64,000 nt of DNA from an uncultured Tenacibaculum sp. (GTDB lineage Bacteria; Bacteroidota; Bacteroidia; Flavobacteriales; Flavobacteriaceae): positions 62,001 through 126,000 of the forward strand of contig CANMIL010000010.1 in the NCBI GenBank assembly GCA_947497895.1, read 5' to 3'. The notes beneath the pieces are model-generated. The model was not told the origin of the DNA and made no database searches. It saw nothing but the letters and a program-made list of their open reading frames with translations. The first letter of the stretch is position 1, and each line of letters opens with the position of its first letter. Positions 1 to 7,817 of the stretch are shown here, piece after piece. The translations under genes were made by a program, and so were the position numbers.

Positions 1-1
1 T

Positions 2-985
2 GCCTTTGACAAAAACTATAAGGTTTATAATGATGATTTTGCCTTCCTATTCAACAGCTATTACAACAATGCTGGGGATCGGGTTTTACGTCCAAATCGT
101 GGGTTAATGACACGCCCAACTGTTAAGGAAGTATATGCTTATAGAAATTACGTTACCGAGAAAACTTTAGCTTTTCTATCAACTGATGTAACTGAGGAGG
201 TTAACGAAATAATAGAAATAGGCATTAATCATGAGGAACAACATCAAGAGTTATTAGCCTATGATATTAAATATATTTTAGGCCATCAACCGACCTTCCC
301 AAGCATTCCTTTAGACTATTCTTTGCATGAAGAAACACAAGACTTACAGTTTCTTAAGGTAGAAGAAGGTGTGTATGAAATTGGACATGCATCGAATAAT
401 TTCTGTTTTGATAATGAACTGGGTGTACATAAAACCTATATTCAACCATTTTCTATTGCCAACAAACTGGTTACGAATAGAGAGTTTATTGAATTTATTG
501 AAGATAGTGGTTACGGTAATTTTAATTTATGGCATGCCGCGGGTTGGGATTGGGTTCAACAAAACAACATTAACGCACCACTGTATTGGCATTTTTTTAA
601 AGGTAAATGGCATTATTATCACACCAACGGTTTTACTGAAATCGACCTGGAGCTTCCTGTGATGAATATTTCTTATTACGAAGCTTTTGCCTTTGCCGAA
701 TGGAAAAACATGCGCCTTCCTACAGAATTTGAATGGGAAGTAGCTTCAGAAAAATTCAATTGGGGACAATTGTGGGAATGGACAGCTAGTGCCTATTTAC
801 CTTATCCAAATTTTAAAAAAGCGGATGGAGCACTTGGAGAGTACAATGGCAAGTTTATGGTAAATCTACATGTTTTGCGTGGGGCTTCTATAGCTACTCC
901 GAAAAATCATAGCCGAAAAACATATAGAAACTTTTTTCATCCAGAATTACGTTGGATGTTCTCTGGAATCCGATTGGTAAAATAA
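2..985 (+). CDS. egtB: Ergothioneine biosynthesis protein EgtB, sulfoxide synthase (5' partial)
   Basis: Non-haem iron enzyme that joins hercynine to a thiol (cysteine or gamma-glutamylcysteine) with oxygen, the C-S bond step of ergothioneine synthesis. The frame is open from base 2, upstream of the ATG at 107, and the extra residues (FLFNSYYNNAGDRVLRP) are typical EgtB, so the gene starts before the window and the ATG at 107 is internal. The DinB-like half shows the iron-binding HEEQHQELL motif (HX3HXE). The second half is a formylglycine-generating-enzyme-type fold with MRLPTEFEWE, a WEWTAS motif and the family end around FSGIRLVK. It is followed 37 bp later by egtD, its pathway partner, probably in one operon. 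Whether the preferred thiol is cysteine cannot be read from this fragment. Confidence 0.93.
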   Translation, partial: AFDKNYKVYNDDFAFLFNSYYNNAGDRVLRPNRGLMTRPTVKEVYAYRNYVTEKTLAFLSTDVTEEVNEIIEIGINHEEQHQELLAYDIKYILGHQPTFPSIPLDYSLHEETQDLQFLKVEEGVYEIGHASNNFCFDNELGVHKTYIQPFSIANKLVTNREFIEFIEDSGYGNFNLWHAAGWDWVQQNNINAPLYWHFFKGKWHYYHTNGFTEIDLELPVMNISYYEAFAFAEWKNMRLPTEFEWEVASEKFNWGQLWEWTASAYLPYPNFKKADGALGEYNGKFMVNLHVLRGASIATPKNHSRKTYRNFFHPELRWMFSGIRLVK

Positions 986-1022
986 TTCGTCTCTTAAACA
1001 GATATCAAATAAAGATCAATTT

Positions 1023-1964
1023 ATGAATCAAACATTTGCAAAAGATCTCATTGAAGGGTTATCTTCAAAAAACAAACATCTTTCTTCTAAATACTTTTAT
1101 GATGATAGTGGAAGTAAAATCTTTCAAGAAATCATGGAAATGCCTGAGTATTATTTAACCTCGAGTGAATTTGAAATTCTTTCTCTACAAGCTAAGCAAA
1201 TCATTGATGCGGTAAATTTCAATCAACCTTTTAATATTGTAGAACTGGGTGCTGGAGATGGTATGAAAACCTTCAAACTTTTGGAATATTTAGTGAACCA
1301 TAATATTGACTTTTATTATGTTCCTATTGATATTTCGCAAGGAGCTATGAATAGTTTAGTAGACAAGTTAAAAGCAAAACTTCCAACATTAAATATTCAC
1401 CCAAGAGTTGGAGATTATTTTGAAGTACTTTCCAAAGAAAATGTACAAACAACCATTCCTAGTTTATTATTATTTCTAGGAAGTAATATTGGAAATTATG
1501 ATAACGATGAAGCCGTAAGACTTCTTTCGCTATTCAATAAAAACATGAAAGATGGTGATAAACTGTTATTGGGTGTCGATTTACAAAAAAATCCGATTAC
1601 TATTAAAAATGCGTATGATGACCCTTATGGCATTACCAAACGATTTAATTTAAATCTTCTCTCACGAATAAACCGCGAATTCGATGGGGATTTCAGGTTA
1701 GACGATTTCGACTTCTACTGCCACTACAACCCTGAAAATGGAGAAGTAAATAGCTACCTCATCAGCTTAAGAAAACAAAGTGTATTCTTAAAAAAATTAA
1801 ATAAAGAGTTCCATTTTAATTATGATGAATTGATTTGGACAGAATTATCTAAAAAATACAATTTAAACGAAATTAACGAACTAGCGCAAACAACTAACTT
1901 TACTGCAGAGCAACACTTTTTAGATTGCAAACATTATTTCACCAACATAATTTTAAAAAAGTAA
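1023..1964 (+). CDS. egtD: L-histidine N-alpha-methyltransferase EgtD
   Basis: SAM-dependent enzyme that trimethylates histidine to hercynine, the first step of ergothioneine synthesis. At 313 residues it has normal family length. The N-terminal SSKYFYDDSGSKIFQEI and MPEYYLTSSEFEIL segments are the signature of the family. The SAM-binding loop VELGAGDGMKTFKLL lies near residues 72-86, and LLLFLGSNIGNYD matches the conserved region after the methyltransferase core. The ATG at 1023 gives the expected N-terminus. It is downstream of egtB on the same strand. egtA, egtC and egtE are not in the window, which fits the minimal two-gene EgtB/EgtD route seen in many Bacteroidota, although more genes could lie to the left. 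Confidence 0.95.
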   Translation: MNQTFAKDLIEGLSSKNKHLSSKYFYDDSGSKIFQEIMEMPEYYLTSSEFEILSLQAKQIIDAVNFNQPFNIVELGAGDGMKTFKLLEYLVNHNIDFYYVPIDISQGAMNSLVDKLKAKLPTLNIHPRVGDYFEVLSKENVQTTIPSLLLFLGSNIGNYDNDEAVRLLSLFNKNMKDGDKLLLGVDLQKNPITIKNAYDDPYGITKRFNLNLLSRINREFDGDFRLDDFDFYCHYNPENGEVNSYLISLRKQSVFLKKLNKEFHFNYDELIWTELSKKYNLNEINELAQTTNFTAEQHFLDCKHYFTNIILKK

Positions 1965-1969
1965 ATCAT

Positions 1970-2236
1970 ATGAGTTTAATTGAAAATGTAAGAGATTTCT
2001 TTAATAGAAAAAGAAAAAATGAAACTACGGAAAAAGCTCCAGAAGGTGTTTGTCCGAACTGTTGGGGACGACATGAATACGATGGTGAGTTTTATTCATT
2101 TATGAAAGGTCAAAATGACAATCCGAGCAAAGAAACTTACAATAGTTTTATTGCTGATGTTGTTAGAAAACTGGATAAAATTACCATTAATAAGAATACC
2201 TATACTTGTGAAACCTGCCAAGTAAAGTACGAATAG
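1970..2236 (+). CDS. Small zinc-ribbon-like protein of unknown function
   Basis: An 88-residue cytoplasmic protein with two CxxC pairs, CPNC near residue 28 and CETC near the C-terminus, which probably bind one zinc ion. Between them lies a short helical segment. The frame is open back to 1925, inside egtD, but the ATG at 1970 gives the natural start, five bases after the egtD stop, and the residues before it are only a frame-shifted reading of the egtD tail. I recognise no named family. The position suggests co-transcription with egtB and egtD; a role in ergothioneine metabolism is only inferred from that position. Confidence 0.75.
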   Translation: MSLIENVRDFFNRKRKNETTEKAPEGVCPNCWGRHEYDGEFYSFMKGQNDNPSKETYNSFIADVVRKLDKITINKNTYTCETCQVKYE

Positions 2237-2242
2237 GAAATC

Positions 2243-2281
2243 AAGCTATACTCGCACCTATGAAAACGCTGGGTATAGCTT
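2243..2281. terminator. Weak inverted repeat after the egtBD cluster
   Basis: AAGCTATAC at 2243-2251 pairs with GTATAGCTT at 2273-2281 around a 21-base loop. No clear T-run follows, so factor-independent termination is only possible. Confidence 0.3.
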
Positions 2282-2465
2282 TACCAATTTATCTAGATAT
2301 CTGGTGCTAATGCTTAATTGAACACCATTTGTTAGTAAACACTTAACATGAATTCTACAAAGAAAAATAAGCAGTTATCGCTTGATAAAATCAAAAAATC
2401 TAATTTAATTGATTAAAATCACTCAATTAAAGTACAATACAAACAAGACTTAAAACTTCATATTT

Positions 2466-3698
2466 CTAATACCAACGTTTTTTGTTCTTCTTAGAATTTG
2501 ATGATTTTCTTCCTTTTTTATGCTTACTAATCGTATTGGGTTGCTTTTTGGGTTTAGGTTTTGATAAAGGAAAAGGGTGATCTTCAATAATAGCAATTGG
2601 TTTTTGTAAAAGTTCTTGAATAGTTTTGATATAAGAAGTTTCATCAGCACTACAAAAGGAAAATGCTATTCCCGATTTCCCTGCTCTTCCTGTCCTACCT
2701 ATCCTATGTACATAAGTTTCGGGAACATTTGGTAAATCAAAATTAATAACAGCATCAACTTTACTTATATCAATACCTCTTGCAGCGACATCAGTAGCAA
2801 TTAGGATTGTTGATTTTTTATCTTTAAAATCTTGCACTGCTTTGTTACGGATTGCTTGAGTTTTATCACCGTGTAAACTGGTTACTTTATAATTGTTTTT
2901 TAGCAATGTTTTTTCAAGCTTATCAACACCAACTTTTGTTCTTCTAAAAATAATAACTTTTCCGTTAATTGTGTTTCGTAAAAGATGCAAACACAAATCT
3001 GTTTTATTTTTTTTCGGAACATAATACAGTAATTGACCAATATTCTTAGATGCAGTATGACTTGGTGAAATTGTTATTTTCTCTGGCTTGTTGAGTAGTT
3101 TTTTAGCTAACTCATCTATTTTCTGAGGTATGGTTGCTGAAAACAACAATGTTTGTTTTTTCTTCGGAGAAAACCTTTCTATCTGTTTAACATCATTTAT
3201 AAAACCCATATCTAACATTAAGTCAGCTTCATCCAAAACAAACGTTTTTAAAAAACTCAGATCAATAACTCCTTGTTTATACAAGTCAATGAATCGTCCA
3301 GGTGTAGCAATTAAAATATCAACTCCCTTTTTTAACACATCTTTTTGAGATGCTAGGGACATACCTCCATAGACCGCTGTGCTTCTCAAATTTGTGTACT
3401 TCCCATAGGTTTTAAAACTCTCATCAATTTGAATTGCCAATTCGCGTGTTGGACTTAAAATTAATGATTTAATTGTTTTCCCTCTTTTTTCAGCATTTTG
3501 TTCTTCAAATAATTCTTCAATGATAGGCAATGCAAATGAAGCAGTTTTACCTGTACCTGTTTGCGCTGTTACAATAACATCTTTTTTATTTAACACTATA
3601 GGAATTACCTTTTCTTGTACCTGAGTAGGTGTATGGTGTTTATTTTCGGTTAGCGCTTTTAAAATAGATTTATTTAACGGTAAGTCTGAAAACTTCAT
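2466..3698 (-). CDS. DEAD-box ATP-dependent RNA helicase (RhlE-like)
   Basis: Cytoplasmic RNA helicase of the RhlE type, acting in ribosome assembly or RNA turnover, especially in the cold. All superfamily 2 motifs are visible in order: the Q motif near residues 3-27, AQTGTGKT (about 45-52), PTRELAIQ, TPGR, DEAD in VLDEADLML, SAT, and HRIGRTGRAG in the second RecA-like domain. After about residue 370 there is only a short lysine-rich tail (KKGRKSSNSKKNKKRWY), the usual basic RNA-contacting extension; no DbpA-type domain follows. The 410-residue length is typical. A TAnnTTTG box lies 14 bp upstream of the start. The gene is single, convergent with the small zinc-ribbon gene. Confidence 0.93.
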   Translation of the reverse strand: MKFSDLPLNKSILKALTENKHHTPTQVQEKVIPIVLNKKDVIVTAQTGTGKTASFALPIIEELFEEQNAEKRGKTIKSLILSPTRELAIQIDESFKTYGKYTNLRSTAVYGGMSLASQKDVLKKGVDILIATPGRFIDLYKQGVIDLSFLKTFVLDEADLMLDMGFINDVKQIERFSPKKKQTLLFSATIPQKIDELAKKLLNKPEKITISPSHTASKNIGQLLYYVPKKNKTDLCLHLLRNTINGKVIIFRRTKVGVDKLEKTLLKNNYKVTSLHGDKTQAIRNKAVQDFKDKKSTILIATDVAARGIDISKVDAVINFDLPNVPETYVHRIGRTGRAGKSGIAFSFCSADETSYIKTIQELLQKPIAIIEDHPFPLSKPKPKKQPNTISKHKKGRKSSNSKKNKKRWY

Positions 3699-3712
3699 TG
3701 ATTATTTTTTCG

Positions 3713-3720
3713 CAAAGGTA
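3713..3720 (-). promoter_or_regulatory. Bacteroidota -7 box (TACCTTTG) of the helicase gene
   Basis: Read on the minus strand this is TACCTTTG, matching the Bacteroidota consensus TAnnTTTG. It lies 14 bp before the helicase start codon, so the leader would be very short. Confidence 0.6.
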
Positions 3721-3983
3721 GTTTAAAAGTAAAGACTTCCTTTATTATTGGAAAGTATAATTACTAATGTTAAATTTAGCATTCCTCATACTCTTTTTTA
3801 TGCATTCTCTAACAAAAGAGATTCATTTTCTGGTATATTACAATCATTTGGAAGAATCGGATCCTTATAATTTATTTTTTGTATTAAAGGCTTCTGCTTG
3901 ACTTTATCAAATGCCGTCAAAAGATTGAGTGTATTTAAATGCCTGAAACTTTTAAAGTTTACATAACCGTTTTTCCATAGCAA

Positions 3984-4628
3984 TTACTCCTCTACATATT
4001 TCATTTTAAGTGCATACTTTGTTAGGCCTGCAAGGTTTCTAACACCTAGTTTTCCAATAATATTTTTTCGGTAGCTTTCGATGGTATGCTTACTTAAAAA
4101 CAACTTATCTGCTATTTCTTGGGTCGTATATTCTTGAGCTATTAAAGTAATCACATCTATTTCTCTTTGAGTTAATTTAATCTCTTCTTCCTTCTTTTTA
4201 GATAGTTTATTTTCGAAATAAATATCTTTTATCTCTTTGGAAAAATACTTATCTCCTTCTAATATCGTTTTGATAGCATACAGTAGCTCCTCTTTTTTTG
4301 CATTCTTCGGAACATACCCCTCAACATCAGATTTAATTAAGCTATCAATTACATCAGCATTAGTGTGCATGCTTACTACAAGGATTTTTACATCTTTTCT
4401 TTTCTCTTTAACAATTTTACTCAAGGCAACACCATCTAATTCTGGCATCGAAATATCTGTGATAATTAAATCAATTTTATCCTTAGAGTTAATCTCTAAA
4501 TATTTTACAACCTGCTTGCCTTCAGTTGATGTTAATACAACATTATAGTCGTTTTCAGAATTTAAGATGCTCAAAACACCATCTAAAAACATCTTATGGT
4601 CATCAACAATGATTAAATTATATTTCAT
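3984..4628 (-). CDS. LuxR/NarL-family response regulator
   Basis: Two-component transcription regulator of 214 residues. The receiver is complete: acidic pair D9/D10 in IIVDDHK, phospho-acceptor D58 in LIITDISMPELDG, and switch lysine K108 in GYVPKN. The C-terminal part (about 147-214) is a LuxR-type helix-turn-helix with LTQREIDVITLIAQEYTTQE and LFLSKHTIESYRKNI. It lies 101 bp downstream of a HisKA_3-type sensor kinase on the same strand, which is the expected partner. Tandem kinases of this type in Flavobacteriia often control cell-surface or stationary-phase genes; the target here is unknown. The stop codon is followed directly by 61 more open codons in the same frame, which I treat as chance. 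Confidence 0.92.
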   Translation of the reverse strand: MKYNLIIVDDHKMFLDGVLSILNSENDYNVVLTSTEGKQVVKYLEINSKDKIDLIITDISMPELDGVALSKIVKEKRKDVKILVVSMHTNADVIDSLIKSDVEGYVPKNAKKEELLYAIKTILEGDKYFSKEIKDIYFENKLSKKKEEEIKLTQREIDVITLIAQEYTTQEIADKLFLSKHTIESYRKNIIGKLGVRNLAGLTKYALKMKYVEE

Positions 4629-4729
4629 TTGTTTTTCTACTTTTTGGTTGGTCAGCTATTGTTATTATTATCTTAGTAGTAGTTGTTGATTTAGATATGT
4701 ATAATTCTTCAATTTCATCAATACAACGA

Positions 4730-6883
4730 TCAAGCTTCTTGATGACTTAATTCATATTCTTCTTCTTTTGTAACGGGAATTTCAATATTAATTATGGTAC
4801 CTCTATTCAGTCTAGAATCGATATGCAAAACACCATTAAATTTCTTCAATCTACTTTTAATGTTTGAAAAACCAATTCCTTCGTGATTACTTTTTGGAAC
4901 AAAACCAACACCGTTATCTTCAAATAAAATACTCAAGCCTCCATCAATTAAATTCAATTGTAATTCTATTGATGTAGCTTGTGCATGCTTAATAGTATTT
5001 GTAGTTAATTCTTTAATTATTTTGAAGATTTCAATTTGCAATTCCTCTTTTAAAAGATTAACCTTTTCTCTAGGATATACGCTAAACGAACTATTTGATC
5101 CCCAAATACTATTTGTATACTCTTCCAAAACATCACAAAAATTATTCTCACTAAACTGCTTTGGTATTAAATTATGAGATATACTTCTTACTTCTTCGTA
5201 GGTATAATCTATCTGATTATTTAATTCACTCAAAAAATCAGTCTTCATATTCTCCTTAATAGAACTATTTAGCTTTAATTTTATGGCTGCTAAATTCCCT
5301 CCAATACTATCATGTAATTCTTGGGCAATATGCTTTCTTTCTTTATTCTGACCTTTAATAGATGCCTTAATAACCTTCAACTCCTGATCTTTAATTAACG
5401 AGGATATTTTTTCATTATTTATTTCTTCTTGCTTCCTATTGAGTTCACTTTGTGCTTGCAGCTTTTGGTAATATATTACAAGTAATCCCAAAACGGGAAT
5501 TAAAATAATTAAGAAAGAATAAAGAATGATATTTTTAATACTCTTCTCTCGAACAAGTTCTGCTTCTTGAATTTCTTGATTCTTCTTTAAGATGGCAATT
5601 TCGTTCAGTTTTTTCTCAGAAGCATTTCGCAAGGATAGAATTTTATTTTCATTGATTTTTTCCTCTATTTCCTGTTCCAACTTAAGGTTTTTCATGGCCT
5701 CTTTTTGATTTTCTAGTGCCAATCTTTTATTGTTATTCTCCTTATGTAAAAGCTTTATTTCTTTCTCTTTTTGTAATGTTTTATACTTTATTTCTAGCTC
5801 ATTAATCTCTTTATCTTTCTGAAGTCTATTAATGGAATCTTTAACGCTATATGCGCGATTCGCAAATTGAAATGCACTTTTATAATCCTTCTTTACTAAG
5901 GAAATTTCCTTTAACTTTTCATAAATATGCTCCTGTTGATTCAAATATCCTAACTCAATTGCATTTGCCAAACTGAGAGAAAACATCAACTCCGCATCTT
6001 TATATTCCTTGAGTTTTAAAGAAATATTGGCAATATTAAGACGTGCTTCAATTGCCAATTTGTTGTAACCTTTACTTTCTGCAATTTCGAGGCCTTCTTT
6101 ATTTGCTTCAAAAGCCTTATTTAGATCGTTTAATTCTTCATAATTCTTAGCCAAATTTACCTTTATCGTACCTATAGCATAATACCTATTTTTCGAAAGT
6201 TTTAAAGCCTTTTCAAAATTATCGTTGGAAGCTTTAAAGTCTTTTAAAAGAGAATAAATTATTCCCATATTGATATAACTCCCAAAAGTTATCTCTTCAT
6301 CCTCCTTATATTCCAAACATTGTTTAAATAACTCTAAAGACTTCCTATAATTCCCCATATCCATATAAGAATGAGCCAAACCATGTTTATGGGTATAATA
6401 AAGATTTTGTTCTTTGTATTTCTGTGCAGCTTCTATTCCTTTTAAATGCCATTTTTTGCTTTCTTTATTTAAACCTTTTCTCCTATCATTCATCGCAAAT
6501 AAATTATAAACAATAGCACTCAGTTTACTTTGTAGTGAATCATTTTTAACATACTTTCTATGGTTCAAAGCCTTTCTCCCATAGTATAAAGAAGAATCTA
6601 TTAACTCTGATGAATTGAAATAAAAACTCAACAGTAAATAAGTATTAACCTTTGAATGCGGATCTAACTTTTTTCTCAATAACTGATGCGCAATTTTATA
6701 TGCCTTACTCCTTCCGTTGTTGTTTAAGAAATGGAATGCTTTATCTATCGTTGCTTTCTCTTTATAAACAGTCTTTTTTTTAATTTTTATAGATACTTTT
6801 TCTCCTCCCATTTCTTGAGCATACACACAAAATGAGAATAGATAAACAGCGGTTAAAACAAAATTTCGAAAAAATTGAAGCAT
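4730..6883 (-). CDS. TPR-containing sensor histidine kinase (HisKA_3 type)
   Basis: Membrane sensor kinase of 717 residues, partner of the LuxR-type regulator downstream. It begins with a signal peptide ending near YAQ (residue 23). A periplasmic region with several TPR-like helical repeats runs to about residue 350 (patterns such as AHSYMDMGNYRKSLELFKQ and GIIYSLLKDFKASNDNFEKAL). A charged coiled coil (about 350-450) and one membrane segment (IILYSFLIILIPVLGLLVIYY) follow. The dimerisation box is HIAQELHDSIGGNLA with phospho-acceptor H524, and the ATPase domain has ELTTNTIKHA, DNGVGF and GIGFSNIKSRL. This is the usual architecture of Bacteroidota NarL-type kinases. A TACATTTG box sits directly before the start codon. 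Confidence 0.92.
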   Translation of the reverse strand: MLQFFRNFVLTAVYLFSFCVYAQEMGGEKVSIKIKKKTVYKEKATIDKAFHFLNNNGRSKAYKIAHQLLRKKLDPHSKVNTYLLLSFYFNSSELIDSSLYYGRKALNHRKYVKNDSLQSKLSAIVYNLFAMNDRRKGLNKESKKWHLKGIEAAQKYKEQNLYYTHKHGLAHSYMDMGNYRKSLELFKQCLEYKEDEEITFGSYINMGIIYSLLKDFKASNDNFEKALKLSKNRYYAIGTIKVNLAKNYEELNDLNKAFEANKEGLEIAESKGYNKLAIEARLNIANISLKLKEYKDAELMFSLSLANAIELGYLNQQEHIYEKLKEISLVKKDYKSAFQFANRAYSVKDSINRLQKDKEINELEIKYKTLQKEKEIKLLHKENNNKRLALENQKEAMKNLKLEQEIEEKINENKILSLRNASEKKLNEIAILKKNQEIQEAELVREKSIKNIILYSFLIILIPVLGLLVIYYQKLQAQSELNRKQEEINNEKISSLIKDQELKVIKASIKGQNKERKHIAQELHDSIGGNLAAIKLKLNSSIKENMKTDFLSELNNQIDYTYEEVRSISHNLIPKQFSENNFCDVLEEYTNSIWGSNSSFSVYPREKVNLLKEELQIEIFKIIKELTTNTIKHAQATSIELQLNLIDGGLSILFEDNGVGFVPKSNHEGIGFSNIKSRLKKFNGVLHIDSRLNRGTIINIEIPVTKEEEYELSHQEA

Positions 6884-6888
6884 GTTAA

Positions 6889-6896
6889 CAAATGTA
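6889..6896 (-). promoter_or_regulatory. Possible -7 box (TACATTTG) of the sensor kinase gene
   Basis: TACATTTG on the minus strand ends five bases before the kinase ATG. If used, transcription would start at or next to the start codon, giving a leaderless or nearly leaderless mRNA. Confidence 0.4.
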
Positions 6897-7134
6897 TTAA
6901 TTTTAAAGAATTATAGGCATTCTATACTCTTATAAATATTGAATTTTATTCCTATCAAACTAGAAGAGCAAAACACCTTTTCCAGTGCTTGTTAGCTCAC
7001 CGAAAAAGATGTTTAAAATTCCCCTTCTAATTGTTTTCTTATAACATGTAGTAGTTATAGTTAAATCAACATAAAATATCCGCAGTTTTAAATTAATTCA
7101 ACTATCGTAGTAGTAATTGTAGTAGTTCTCCTTC

Positions 7135-7554
7135 TTATAAGAATAAAAAAGAAGCAACAATCATCCATGCCCCAACGATTAAACCGAAAACACCTAATTG
7201 ACCTTGCTTTGGAGCTAACTTTTGTCTAATACGATTTCCTTTTTCTTCTCCAGCTTCACTTCTAGACAAAATGAACTTGTTTATTAAGCCAAAACCTAAC
7301 ATAAACCCTAAAACTGCCTCAACAACATTGCCAGCAAGTAACGTGATCCACCAAATAGGATAAAGACTCAAACCTCCGATATTCAAAAGTGATGATATAA
7401 TTCCCCAAACACCCCAAATAAAAAACACAAATCCAATCCAACCTTGGTAAGGTTCAATTTTTTCAAGAAGTTCTTTAGCGTTTGGCTTTTTTGCTAATAA
7501 TAATGATGGTACTGCAATGATGCTTAATAAGATTAATGTGATTCCCCAAATCAT
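7135..7554 (-). CDS. Small integral membrane protein, unknown function
   Basis: A 139-residue protein with about four hydrophobic segments: residues 2-20 (WGITLILLSIIAVPSLLLA), 38-58 (WIGFVFFIWGVWGIISSLL), 64-95 (glycine-rich, around WWITLLAGNVVEAVLGFMLGFG) and the C-terminus (FGLIVGAWMIVASFLF). A short basic and acidic loop lies between the last two. It resembles conserved hypothetical membrane proteins of Flavobacteriia that often sit near envelope-stress or PspC-like genes, but I cannot name a family. It is alone on this strand, divergent from the giant surface-protein gene. Confidence 0.75.
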   Translation of the reverse strand: MIWGITLILLSIIAVPSLLLAKKPNAKELLEKIEPYQGWIGFVFFIWGVWGIISSLLNIGGLSLYPIWWITLLAGNVVEAVLGFMLGFGLINKFILSRSEAGEEKGNRIRQKLAPKQGQLGVFGLIVGAWMIVASFLFL

Positions 7555-7700
7555 GGTTTTAATAGTTTTTATAGGGTTAATATTTGTTTTATGTGAAAAT
7601 TTTCAATCATTATAGTTATTGTATTTACTTCGAGAATAGTTGATCAAAAATCACAGGACAAAGATGGGAGCCATTCATTTGAAATAACACACCTTTTTTA

Positions 7701-7736
7701 GTGAAAACTATCCCCCTGAAAACAGGGGGTTTTCAC
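7701..7736. promoter_or_regulatory. Hairpin element upstream of the surface-protein gene
   Basis: A G/C-rich stem in an AT-rich setting: CCCCCTG (7712-7718), loop AAAA, CAGGGGG (7723-7729), extended by GTGAAAA (7701-7707) pairing with TTTTCAC (7730-7736). The same CCCCTG-AAAA-CAGGGG hairpin occurs at the same distance from the promoter of the satellite paralogue (16317-16336). It lies upstream of the -33/-7 region, so it may be a protein-binding site rather than an mRNA structure. Confidence 0.6.
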
Positions 7737-7758
7737 AGAGTTAAAAACCCCATTTATG

Positions 7759-7792
7759 GTGACATAGATTCTTTAACTCATTTTTAGTTTTG
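7759..7792 (+). promoter_or_regulatory. Promoter of the giant T9SS surface protein
   Basis: TAGTTTTG at 7785-7792 matches TAnnTTTG; 18 bp upstream is GTGACATA (7759-7766), in the place of the -33 box. Both elements, their spacing (26 bp start to start) and the 33 bp from the -7 box to the ATG are exactly repeated before the gene at 16424. Confidence 0.65.
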
Positions 7793-7817
7793 CTCAGAAC
7801 TAACTACTATTTTAACC

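Noticed and set aside
3798..3983. 61-codon open frame directly after the LuxR-regulator stop, same frame
   Set aside because: It starts with TTG right behind a TAA, has no ribosome binding site and no recognisable family; a chance extension is more likely than readthrough or a separate gene.
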